A stretch of 64,000 nucleotides of DNA from Paucibacter sp. TC2R-5 (GTDB taxonomy: Bacteria; Pseudomonadota; Gammaproteobacteria; Burkholderiales; Burkholderiaceae_C), in assembly GCF_025717605.1 (NCBI RefSeq), contig NZ_JAJIRQ010000009.1, positions 186,001-250,000 of the forward strand. Direction: 5' to 3'. The translations under genes and the position numbers were made by a program. Position 1 is the first letter of the stretch. The number at the start of each line of letters is the position of its first letter. This document shows, piece by piece, positions 28,944 to 36,899 of this stretch. The notes under the pieces were generated by a model, which was not told the origin of the DNA, did no database searches, and worked only from the letters and a program-made list of their open reading frames with translations.

Positions 28944-29502
28944 TGAGGACCTGCTCTTGGTTATGGGTTGTGCTGTTGTCGAGTTTGAAACTGCGTACAA
29001 CGAACTCATAAGCACAGGCCGTGCCTAGCAGAAAAGCTTATATGCATATGCACAACAGGCCAGAAACATTGGGGTTTTCGCCTTGTTTTTGACCGCTACT
29101 TGAATCCCTGAGTCAATCTATGAATCTCAGAGATTTCTGCTGCTGCAAATTCAACAGCGCGGCAGCAGCAAAGCGAGTTTCGCTGTTGGGAAAACAGCAG
29201 CCGATCTTTGCAGGCCCGCTGCAGATTCATTGCGTGAGCGCTGCTTCCAGCGCAGCAGCTCACCAATCCAAGTGTTGAAAAACCAGCCGATGCTGTTGAA
29301 TTGCTGGCTGCATAAATCAAATGAGCTCATGCGCTCTTTGAATATATTGATGAATCAAGGGCTTAGCTTGGTTTTTCATTTGATTTCAGATTATTTAAAA
29401 CAGGCACGGAGCTTGCTAACCAAGGCCTCAGTCACAGAGAGTTTTGTCAGCCTGTCTATCCATCCAATCTTTGAAATTCAAATAGGTGATTGAGGTCAAC
29501 GC
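28944..29502. promoter_or_regulatory. Divergent regulatory region between the two arms
   Basis: 559 bp with no convincing gene, noticeably richer in A/T than its surroundings, especially 29280-29500. It must hold promoters for the TonB receptor arm and for the right arm. Several imperfect stem-loops built on GCTGCTG/CAGCAGC occur around 29138-29260, and a short palindrome ATATGCATAT lies near 29040. GAGG sits about 7 nt before the ATG at 29503. I could not assign a -35/-10 pair with confidence. Confidence 0.5.
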
Positions 29503-31854
29503 ATGAATAAGAAAAAAGAACTGTATTTTTCGCTTGCACTGGGTTTGCTCGCGCTGTCATCGGCCTGGGCAGCACCAGAAAAAGCTGCTGCTCTGGATGC
29601 GGCCGCCAGTGCTAAACCCGCCTCAGCCAAAGCCTGGTCGGTTTACGGGCCGGTGCAAGCACCTGCCGTGCCCACGGTCAAAGCGGCTCAATGGGTGCGC
29701 TCTCCCGTCGACGCCTTTGTGCTGGCCAAGCTGGAAACCGCCGGCCTCAAGCCCAGCAAGGACGCCGAGCGCGGTGCATACATCCGCCGCGCCACTTTGG
29801 ACGCCTGGGGCTTGCTGCCCACGCCCGAAGAGGTCAAAGCCTTTGTCGAGGACAAGTCGCCGCAGGCTTACGAGAAGCTGGCCGACAGGCTGCTGGCCTC
29901 GCATCATTTCGGCGAGCGCCAGGCGCGCCGGTGGTTGGACCTGGCCCGTTATGCCGACAGCTCCGGCTTCCAGAATGACACCACACGCGCCAACAACTAC
30001 CTCTATCGCGACTACGTCATCAATGCCTTCAACAAGGACAAGCCTTTTGATCGCTTTGTGAAGGAGCAGATCGCCGGTGACGAGCTCTATCCAGATGACC
30101 AGGAGGCCAAGATCGCGACCGGCTTCATCGCCGGCTACCCGGATAACAACAACTCACGCGATATGGTGCAGCGCAAGTACCAGATCGAGACCGACATCAC
30201 CGACCTGGTCGGCGAGACCCTCTTGGCCAGCACCATCGGTTGCGCCCGCTGCCATAACCACAAGGCTGATCGGGTCAGCCAGAAGGAATACTTCCAGCTG
30301 CAGGCCTTTTTTGCAAACACATCGTTTGAGGACCGCGCGCCGCTGAAAGAAAAACCGCCGGTGGACCCCGAGTTCGACAAGGCGCAAAAAGCCTATCAGG
30401 CGCTGACCAAGGATATCCGCGACAAGCAGCGCGCGCTCACGGCAAAGTACACCGCCGCCGGTGTCAAGTACCAAAAAGAGCGCTACCTGACCGACACACG
30501 CGATGCCTTGTTCAAGCCCGAGCAGGAATGGACGGCGCTGGACCGCTGGGTCAATTTCCGCCACAAGCATGTCTCCACCGATGCGCAGGCAGCCCAGGCC
30601 TATTTGCGCCTGGCCGGCGAGGACAGTAATTTCGAGGCGCACACGCCCGAAGTCGTGGCCGACTGGAAGGAATACCAAAAGCTGACGGCCGAATTGGCCA
30701 AGTTCGACAAGCAAAAGCCAAAACCTGCCAACGAAGGTTTGACCAATAACTTCACCACCGCGCTGGAGCTGAGCAAGGACGTGCCGCCGACCTTTGTGCG
30801 CTTTGGTGGCGTGCATGAAAAGCCCACCGACGAGGTCAAGCCCGGCATTCCGGCTTTGTGGCTCGCCGGTGGCGCTCAGCCCGAAATCGTGCCTACGGAT
30901 AAAAGCTCGGGTCGCCGTGCTGCATTGGCCAGTTGGCTGACTAACGAAAAAAACCCGCTGACCGCGCGCGTCTATGTCAACCGCATCTGGAGCCAGTATT
31001 TCGACAAGGGCCTGATCACCACGGTGCAGGACTTCGGCCGTGCCGGCGCCAAGCCCACGCATCCGGAGCTGCTCGATTGGCTGGCGGCCGACTTCGTCAA
31101 GAAGGGCTGGAGCGTCAAGCAACTGCACCGCGAAATTCTGCTGTCCAGCGCTTATCGCCAGTCTTCCGACGAACGCCAAGAGGTGGTCAAGCTCGACCCG
31201 GAGAACAAGCTGCTGGCCGTGTTCCCGCGCAAACGTCTGGAGGCCGAAGCGCTGCGTGACTCGCTGCTTTATGCCTCGGGCCAGCTGGTCGACAAGGTCG
31301 GTGGCCCGGCAGTGTTCCCGCCGGTGCCCAAGCAGCTCGGCGCCGGCAATCTTTGGCAAGAGCCGCGCAGCGATGAAGAATCGCGCCGCCGCAGCATCTA
31401 CACCTTTGTGCGTCGCAGCGTGCCTTACCCGCTGACCGTCAACTTCGACCCGGCCAACCCGGTGCAGCCGCATCACAAGCGCGATGTGACGACCACGCCG
31501 CTGCAGGCGCTGACGCTGTTCAACAGCGATGTGACCTTCGCCTGGTCGCAAGCCTTGGCCGGCCGCGTCATCAACGAGGCAGGCAAGGGCGGTGAAAACG
31601 CCCAGCTTGACCGCCTCTATGAAACCCTGTTTGCCCGCGTGCCGACCAAGGCGGAACGCGCCGCCTTGGTGGCCTTCTTGAATCAGCAGGAAAAACTGAT
31701 CGCCAGCAAGGGCCTGAATGGCGGCAAGTTTGAAGTCGCCGTGCCTACCGGCCTGAAGCAGGCCGATGCGGTGGGCAACCCGCTGCGCGCTGCGGCCTTT
31801 GTGGACCTGGTTCACACGGTGGCCAATTCCAACGACTTTGCCTATCGGTTCTGA
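29503..31854 (+). CDS. DUF1549/DUF1553 (PSD1-type) secreted protein (right-arm copy)
   Basis: Paralogue of the gene at 23474-25957, 783 residues. Signal peptide MNKKKELYFSLALGLLALSS, cleaved near AWAAP. DUF1549 blocks: YIRRATLDAWGLLPTPEEVK and RRWLDLARYADSSGFQNDTT. The heme-type motif is CARCHNHKADRVSQKEYF, with the first Cys at residue 247. DUF1553 blocks: SSGRRAALASWLTNEKNPLT, ARVYVNRIWSQYFDKGLIT and HKRDVTTTPLQALTLFNSD. It lacks the Lys/Ser-rich insert near the C-terminus seen in the left copy. First gene of the right arm, followed 37 bp later by its DUF1501 partner. Biochemical role unknown. Confidence 0.9.
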   Translation: MNKKKELYFSLALGLLALSSAWAAPEKAAALDAAASAKPASAKAWSVYGPVQAPAVPTVKAAQWVRSPVDAFVLAKLETAGLKPSKDAERGAYIRRATLDAWGLLPTPEEVKAFVEDKSPQAYEKLADRLLASHHFGERQARRWLDLARYADSSGFQNDTTRANNYLYRDYVINAFNKDKPFDRFVKEQIAGDELYPDDQEAKIATGFIAGYPDNNNSRDMVQRKYQIETDITDLVGETLLASTIGCARCHNHKADRVSQKEYFQLQAFFANTSFEDRAPLKEKPPVDPEFDKAQKAYQALTKDIRDKQRALTAKYTAAGVKYQKERYLTDTRDALFKPEQEWTALDRWVNFRHKHVSTDAQAAQAYLRLAGEDSNFEAHTPEVVADWKEYQKLTAELAKFDKQKPKPANEGLTNNFTTALELSKDVPPTFVRFGGVHEKPTDEVKPGIPALWLAGGAQPEIVPTDKSSGRRAALASWLTNEKNPLTARVYVNRIWSQYFDKGLITTVQDFGRAGAKPTHPELLDWLAADFVKKGWSVKQLHREILLSSAYRQSSDERQEVVKLDPENKLLAVFPRKRLEAEALRDSLLYASGQLVDKVGGPAVFPPVPKQLGAGNLWQEPRSDEESRRRSIYTFVRRSVPYPLTVNFDPANPVQPHHKRDVTTTPLQALTLFNSDVTFAWSQALAGRVINEAGKGGENAQLDRLYETLFARVPTKAERAALVAFLNQQEKLIASKGLNGGKFEVAVPTGLKQADAVGNPLRAAAFVDLVHTVANSNDFAYRF

Positions 31855-31891
31855 GCGGCCTTCATTCAACAAACTTCGACGAGAAAGAACA

Positions 31892-33346
31892 ATGAGCAAT
31901 AACAACGCACGACGTGATTTCATCCTCCGCACCGGCGGCGCCGGCCTGGCTCTGTCGGGCTTGATCCCCGGCCTGGGCGGCTTCCAGGCCGCACTGGCCT
32001 CAGAGCTGGCCGATCCGCTGGCACCCAAGAACCCGCATTTCGGCGCCAAGGTCAAGTCGGTGATCTGGCTGCATCAGAACGGCGCGCCCAGCACCCTGGA
32101 CTTGTACGACTACAAGCCCGAGCTGCAAAAGCTCGCCGGCCAGGCCGTGCCGGCCTCCTTCATGAAGGGCATCAAGACCAGCACCCAGGGCGGCGTCAAC
32201 AAGCTCTGGGTGTCGAAAGAGCGGACCTGGAAGCAGTACGGAGAAAGCGGCGCCTGGTTCTCCAATCTGCTGCCCAACCTGGCCGAGCATGCGGACAAGA
32301 TCGCCTTTATCAAGTCCAGCGTGACGGTAGGCGCCACGCATGACATCTCCATTCTCAAGCTCAACACGGGCGATCTGAACCCCGGCCGGCCTTCGCTGGG
32401 CGCCTGGGTCAGCTATGCGCTGGGCACGGCCAACCCGAATCTGCCGCCTTATGTGGTGCTCTACAACAGCGACCGTGAGCCGCAAGCCGGCTCGCAAAAC
32501 TGGAACTCGGGCTTTTTGCCCGCCGTCTACCAGGGCACGGCCTTTCGTCCTGGCGATTCGCCCATCCTCTATCTGGACCGCCCGGAGCTGCGCACGGCCA
32601 AGCAGCAACGCAGCCAGCTGGATCTGCTCAAGCACCTGAACACCAGCAGCGCGGCGCGATACCCCAACGACAGCGAGCTGCGCGCCCGCCTGCGTGCCTA
32701 TGAGCTGGCCGAGCGCATGCAGGAAGCCGCGCCCGATGCGGTCAGCCTGGCGACTGAAACCGATGCCACCAAGAAGCTCTACGGCATCGACGACAAGACC
32801 AGCGAAAGCTACGGCGAGGTGCTCTTGCGCGCACGCCGGCTGGTCGAGCGAGGTGTTCGTTTTGTCCAGGTGGTATCGGGTTACCCGCAGAACGCTGGCG
32901 AAGGTGATAACCGCCGCAGCTGGGACGCGCACAACAACCTGGACGAGAACCACGGCGTGATGGCCAAGATGGTGGACAAGCCGATCGCCGGCTTGCTGGC
33001 CGATCTGAAGTCGCGTGGCCTGCTGGAGTCGACGCTGGTGGTCTGGACCAGCGAGTTCAGCCGCACACCCTGGGGCGAAAGCGGCTCCGGCCGCGACCAT
33101 AACCCTTGGGGCTACACAACCTGGCTGGCCGGCGGCGGCGTCAAGGCCGGCACGACCTATGGCGGCACCGACGAGATCGGCCTGCAAGTGGCCGACAAGG
33201 ACACCGCGGTCGACACCTATGACCTGCATGCCACCGTGCTGCAGCTCCTGGGTCTGGACCATCTGAAGACCACTTATCTGAACAACGGCCGCTCCGAGCG
33301 CCCGACGGTGGTCTACGGCAAGGTCATCAAGGAATTGCTGGCTTAG
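31892..33346 (+). CDS. DUF1501 protein, Tat-exported (right-arm copy)
   Basis: Paralogue of 22021-23451, 484 residues. The ATG at 31892 is preceded by GAGAAAG and followed by a twin-arginine-type signal (NARRDFILRTGGAGLALSG). It shares all main blocks with the left copy: KSVIWLHQNGAPSTLDLYDY, RRLVERGVRFVQVVSG, VVWTSEFSRTP and GSGRDHNPWGYTTWLAGGG. It carries an extra Asn/Arg-containing insert around YPQNAGEGDNRRSWDAHNN. The stop is followed by an unusual purine tract and a terminator-like hairpin before the cytochrome gene. Confidence 0.9.
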   Translation: MSNNNARRDFILRTGGAGLALSGLIPGLGGFQAALASELADPLAPKNPHFGAKVKSVIWLHQNGAPSTLDLYDYKPELQKLAGQAVPASFMKGIKTSTQGGVNKLWVSKERTWKQYGESGAWFSNLLPNLAEHADKIAFIKSSVTVGATHDISILKLNTGDLNPGRPSLGAWVSYALGTANPNLPPYVVLYNSDREPQAGSQNWNSGFLPAVYQGTAFRPGDSPILYLDRPELRTAKQQRSQLDLLKHLNTSSAARYPNDSELRARLRAYELAERMQEAAPDAVSLATETDATKKLYGIDDKTSESYGEVLLRARRLVERGVRFVQVVSGYPQNAGEGDNRRSWDAHNNLDENHGVMAKMVDKPIAGLLADLKSRGLLESTLVVWTSEFSRTPWGESGSGRDHNPWGYTTWLAGGGVKAGTTYGGTDEIGLQVADKDTAVDTYDLHATVLQLLGLDHLKTTYLNNGRSERPTVVYGKVIKELLA

Positions 33347-33347
33347 T

Positions 33348-33425
33348 AAAGAGGAAGGGAAGTAGCGAGAGGAAGGAAGAAGGGGAAGAAGGGGAAGAAG
33401 AGGAAGAAGGAGAGGAAGTAGGGGG
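33348..33425 (+). repeat. Polypurine tract (GGAAGAAG-type)
   Basis: About 78 bp consisting almost only of A and G on this strand, with irregular GGAAGAAG/GGGGAAGAAG repetition. It starts directly after the DUF1501 stop codon. Such tracts can form triplex structures and expand by slippage. No coding signal. Confidence 0.85.
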
Positions 33426-33427
33426 AT

Positions 33428-33458
33428 GCCCGCAGGCGCTTGTACATGGCCTGCGGGC
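33428..33458 (+). terminator. Terminator-like hairpin after the DUF1501 gene
   Basis: Perfect 10-bp stem, GCCCGCAGGC with GCCTGCGGGC, around an 11-nt loop, followed by a weak T-rich stretch (CTTTAATTT). Its position, between DUF1501 and cytochrome genes, matches that of the hairpin at 21976 in the other arm. Confidence 0.6.
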
Positions 33459-33538
33459 CTAGCCTTTAATTTCTACGCACATGCTGCCTTGTTCGCTTGA
33501 TTCGCCTGATCCGCGCTATTCGCTTTTCTCGAATTGAT

Positions 33539-33958
33539 ATGTTGAAACTATTCACAAGAATTTGCCCTCGGGGGAGCGCCGCTTGGGCGCCTGGTTTGCT
33601 GTTATGCCTGAGCGTGGCCTGCGGCCCGGCCGGCTCCGCCGAGGGCGAGTTGGACATCGACCTGATGCAAACCATCGAGGACCTGAATAAAAGCCTGTCC
33701 TCGAATATTGCGCTGCGCGACGTCAAGGCCAGCAGCTCGGACGCGCGCGAGTTGCAGCCGCTGTTCGCCCAGGTCGAGGCGCATTTCAGCGCCAAGGGCG
33801 ACGCGCTGGATGCGGTAGAGCTGGCCAAGAAGAGCAAAGAACTCAGCGCCGCCATCATCAAACAAGTCGGCGCCAGCCAGTTCGATGCCGCCACCGATTC
33901 GGCCACGGCGATCTCGCGCGCCTGCCGCAGTTGCCACACCTTTTACAAGAAATCCTGA
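33539..33958 (+). CDS. Small secreted c-type cytochrome, paralogue of 21556-21933
   Basis: A 139-residue helical protein with a single C-terminal heme motif, CRSCHTFYKKS. The start at 33539 is chosen because it gives a signal peptide (MLKLFTRICPRG then a hydrophobic core to CGPAGSAEG). It is the clear counterpart of the left-arm cytochrome. Probable role: periplasmic electron carrier or heme sensor for the DUF1549/DUF1501 pair. The peroxiredoxin gene starts 15 bp later, so the two are likely co-transcribed. Confidence 0.85.
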   Translation: MLKLFTRICPRGSAAWAPGLLLCLSVACGPAGSAEGELDIDLMQTIEDLNKSLSSNIALRDVKASSSDARELQPLFAQVEAHFSAKGDALDAVELAKKSKELSAAIIKQVGASQFDAATDSATAISRACRSCHTFYKKS

Positions 33959-33973
33959 AGAAAGCCCTTCGCC

Positions 33974-34558
33974 ATGAAACTCAAACTTGCTTTGCTCACC
34001 ACGCTCTTGGCCATCGCCTTGCCTAGCCATGCCGCGCTGAAGGCCGGCGACCCCGCCCCTGACTTCAAGGTCGAGGCTGCGCTGGCCGGCAAGGCTTATA
34101 GCTACGCGCTGAAAGACGCGCTGAAAGCTGGTCCGGTCGTCGTTTACTTCTATCCCTCTGCCTATACCGGCGGCTGCAATATTCAGGCCCATACCTTTGC
34201 CACTCAGATCGACCAGTTCAAAGCGGCCGGCGCCACGGTCGTGGGCCTGTCGCTGGACAGCATTGGCCGGCTCAAGGAGTTCTCGGCCGATCCGGATTAC
34301 TGCGCCGGCAAGCTCTCGGTGGCCAGCGATGCCGACGGCAAGATCGCCCGCGCTTACGAGCTCAATGTGCGCGAGGCGGCGGCCGGCCGCAAGGACTCGC
34401 GCGGCCAAGACATCGACCATGGCTTTGCCGAGCGCACCACCTTTGTGGTCACCCCGGACGGTCGCATCGCCGCCACGCTGGGTGGGCTGACGCCGGCCGA
34501 GAACGTGGCCCAGGCGTTGCAGACGGTGCAAAAACTGTCGTCGGCCTCGAAACGCTGA
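33974..34558 (+). CDS. Secreted peroxiredoxin (AhpC/BCP-like)
   Basis: Thiol peroxidase of 194 residues with a signal peptide (MKLKLALLTTLLAIALPSHA), so it acts in the periplasm. The peroxidatic site is YPSAYTGGCNIQAH, Cys68, following the P-x-x-x-T-x-x-C pattern. The supporting Arg region appears in the later block FAERTTFVVTPDG. No Cys lies five residues after Cys68, so the resolving Cys differs from classical BCP; one candidate is in DPDYCAGK. Placement among secreted cytochromes suggests protection against peroxide produced by, or damaging to, this redox system. Confidence 0.88.
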   Translation: MKLKLALLTTLLAIALPSHAALKAGDPAPDFKVEAALAGKAYSYALKDALKAGPVVVYFYPSAYTGGCNIQAHTFATQIDQFKAAGATVVGLSLDSIGRLKEFSADPDYCAGKLSVASDADGKIARAYELNVREAAAGRKDSRGQDIDHGFAERTTFVVTPDGRIAATLGGLTPAENVAQALQTVQKLSSASKR

Positions 34559-34624
34559 GCTGATGCTGGAAGCAAGACCTGACCCTTCTTCACTTACTTC
34601 GAACCTTTCCAGCTTCGCTCATTG

Positions 34625-35338
34625 ATGATTCATTCCCTAGCAAACGCGGCGGCCTGGCTCTGCATCGGACTTGCCCTGCCCGCAGGCATGGCTTGGGCAG
34701 CCGCCAAGCCCGTTCCCAAGGCGCAAGCGAAAGTGCAGGCCAAGGTGGCGGCTCCTGTCGCGCTTCAGCCTCGCCAGCCCAGCGCCCAGTTGGGCCATGA
34801 GAAGGGCGACACCGAGCGCTGCTTCGAATGCCATGGCGAGAACGGCCAGGGCCCGGCTCATCACAGCGAAGGTATTTTTGCCAAGCTGGCGGGCCAGCCG
34901 GCCGACTACCTGTTGCGCCAGATCGAGCATTTCCGCAGCAATAAACGCGACAACGCCAGCATGGCCTTGATGGCGCGCACCGTCAGCACCGAGGACTTGC
35001 AAGACATTGCTGCTTACTTTGCGGCGCTACCGCCCATGCGTGGCAGCAGCGGAACGGGCTCCAGATTGAATGCGCGCGCCGAGCAACTACTGGCGCAGGG
35101 CGATGCATCAAAGGGCATCGCCGCCTGCGCCGCCTGCCATGGCGAACAAGGGCGTGGCATCGCTGGCCAAGCAGCACCGGTGCTGGCCGGCCAGGACTTG
35201 AATTACCTGAAGCGCCAGCTCTGGACCCTGCGTGATGGCTCGCGCAGCGAGGTCGCCCCTGCCGTGATGGGCCCGGTGGCACGCCAGCTCAGCGATGCCG
35301 ACATCGACGCCTTGATCTCTCATCTCTCCGCCCTTTGA
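34625..35338 (+). CDS. Diheme cytochrome c, c4-like
   Basis: A 237-residue exported protein with two class I cytochrome c domains. Heme sites are CFECHGENGQGP in the first half and CAACHGEQGRG in the second, each followed by a region with a likely Met ligand (MALMARTVS; APAVMGPVARQLS). The signal peptide ends near GMAWAAA, then an Ala/Lys/Val-rich linker precedes the first domain. The start is the ATG at 34625; the upstream SD is poor. Such c4-type proteins shuttle electrons to terminal oxidases. It is part of the right-arm gene run. Confidence 0.9.
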   Translation: MIHSLANAAAWLCIGLALPAGMAWAAAKPVPKAQAKVQAKVAAPVALQPRQPSAQLGHEKGDTERCFECHGENGQGPAHHSEGIFAKLAGQPADYLLRQIEHFRSNKRDNASMALMARTVSTEDLQDIAAYFAALPPMRGSSGTGSRLNARAEQLLAQGDASKGIAACAACHGEQGRGIAGQAAPVLAGQDLNYLKRQLWTLRDGSRSEVAPAVMGPVARQLSDADIDALISHLSAL

Positions 35339-35358
35339 ACCACAAGGAAATCTCCCCC

Positions 35359-36360
35359 ATGACTCTCTTTGCCTTTGGCCCCACCCGACATTTGCTGGCC
35401 GCAGCCGCCGCGCTCCTAACGGCCAGTGCCCAGGCCCAGCAAACCCCGCCAGCCAATCAGCCGCCGGCCGACACGCCGACCCAAACCCCGGCCATCGCCG
35501 GTGTGGTGGCGGCCGGCACGCCGGTGCAGTTCATCAAGCAGGGCTTCAAGGGCACCGAAGGCCCGCTGGGCCTGCCCGACGGCGGCTTTATCTTCACCGA
35601 GACGCAAGACAAACGCATCACCCGCATTGCGGCCGATGGCCAGACCAGCCCCTTTCTGGAGAACAGCAATGGCTCCAACGGTCTGGGGCTGAGCGCCAGC
35701 GGCGAGCTCTATGCGGTGCAAGTGGACCAGCCCCGCGTCGGCGTCGTCTACCCGCTCGACAAGGCCCGCACGCTGGCCGACAGCTGGGAAGGCAAGCCGT
35801 TCGGGCGGCCCAATGACCTGGTGCTGGACAGCCGAGGCAATGTGTACTTCACCGACTCCGGCGTGATTGCGAAACCGGGCGAGCCCGAGAACGCGGTCGC
35901 CGCCGTGTACCGCATCAGCGCGGCCGGCAAGCTGGAACGCCTGGCGGCCGACATTACCCGGCCCAACGGCATCCAGCTCAGCCCGGATGAAAAGACGCTT
36001 TATGTAGCCGACACCGCCGGCGAATATGTGCTGGCCTATGACTTGCGCGCCGACGGCAGCATCGGCCCGCGTCGCAACTTCGCCAAGCTCGAAGGCTGGC
36101 GCAAGCTCGACAACGGCCAAACCAGCAGCGGCGCCGATGGGCTGGCTGTCGATGCCCAGGGTCGGCTTTTCGTCGCCAGCACGGTGGGCATTCAGGTCTT
36201 CAATGCCAAGGGCGAGCCCCAAGGCGTGATCACGCTGCCGCGAGCACCGCAAAACCTTGCCTTCGCCGGCCCGGGCAAGTCCACGCTCTATGTCGTTGGC
36301 CGTGGCTCTGCCTACAAGATTGCCACGCAAACGGCAGGTTATGCCGGCCGCGCCAAGTGA
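35359..36360 (+). CDS. SMP-30/gluconolactonase-like beta-propeller, secreted
   Basis: A 333-residue exported protein of the SMP-30/gluconolactonase/LRE family. The start at 35359 has AAGGAAAT upstream and a signal peptide ending at ASAQAQ. Family signatures: FKGTEGPLGLPDGGFIFTET, GRPNDLVLDSRGNVYFTDSG, ITRPNGIQLSPDEKTLYVAD and GADGLAVDAQGRLFVAS, which include the usual metal-binding Glu/Asn/Asp positions. Family members hydrolyse lactones, but many have unknown substrates. In this operon it may act on a sugar- or lactone-type product of the DUF1549/DUF1501 proteins; that is a guess from context. Confidence 0.9.
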   Translation: MTLFAFGPTRHLLAAAAALLTASAQAQQTPPANQPPADTPTQTPAIAGVVAAGTPVQFIKQGFKGTEGPLGLPDGGFIFTETQDKRITRIAADGQTSPFLENSNGSNGLGLSASGELYAVQVDQPRVGVVYPLDKARTLADSWEGKPFGRPNDLVLDSRGNVYFTDSGVIAKPGEPENAVAAVYRISAAGKLERLAADITRPNGIQLSPDEKTLYVADTAGEYVLAYDLRADGSIGPRRNFAKLEGWRKLDNGQTSSGADGLAVDAQGRLFVASTVGIQVFNAKGEPQGVITLPRAPQNLAFAGPGKSTLYVVGRGSAYKIATQTAGYAGRAK

Positions 36361-36416
36361 TGGCGCGCAAATAGAAATCTCCCTGCTTTTCCCTCAACCC
36401 ACCTAGGACCCCGTAG

Positions 36417-36899
36417 ATGAAAACAAGCTCCTTCAAACTCGCCCTGCTGGCCAGCCTGGCCTTTAGCGCCTTGGCTGCCAGCGGAGCCGCCAGCGCGCAA
36501 GCAGCGCCAAAGCCAGAACAGCTGATCAAGTGGCGCCAGTCGGCCTACCAGGTGATCGCCTGGAACAACGGCCGCGTCAAGGCCAATATTGACGGCCAGT
36601 ACAACAAGGACGAGGTCATCAAGGCCGCCAACACGATTGCCGCACTGGCCAACTCGGGGCTAGGCGGCTTGTTCCCGGCTGGCACCGACACCGGCAAGGG
36701 CTGGCATGACACCGCAGCCAAGGCCGAACTCTGGGCCGCCGGCTCCAAGGTGGCCGAGTATTCCGCCAACTTCAGCCGTGAAGCAAATGCCTTGGCCGAA
36801 GTCGCCTTGCTGGGTGACCCGGCCAAGACTAAAGAGCAGTTCGGCAAGCTGGGCCGCACTTGCAAGGCCTGCCACGATGACTACAAGGCGAAAGACTGA
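36417..36899 (+). CDS. Cytochrome c'-like class II cytochrome
   Basis: A 160-residue secreted four-helix-bundle cytochrome. Signal peptide MKTSSFKLALLASLAFSALA, cleaved near ASAQA. The mature protein starts with PEQLIKWRQSAYQVIAWNNG, very typical of cytochrome c'/c-556, and ends in the heme site CKACHDDYKAKD. Its stop overlaps the start of the next gene (TGATG). Third cytochrome of the right arm. Confidence 0.92.
   Translation: MKTSSFKLALLASLAFSALAASGAASAQAAPKPEQLIKWRQSAYQVIAWNNGRVKANIDGQYNKDEVIKAANTIAALANSGLGGLFPAGTDTGKGWHDTAAKAELWAAGSKVAEYSANFSREANALAEVALLGDPAKTKEQFGKLGRTCKACHDDYKAKD

Noticed and set aside
30154-32055. Long minus-strand frame (633 codons) over the right-arm DUF1549/DUF1501 genes
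   Set aside because: Entirely antisense to two well-supported genes and crossing their junction; no recognisable domain.
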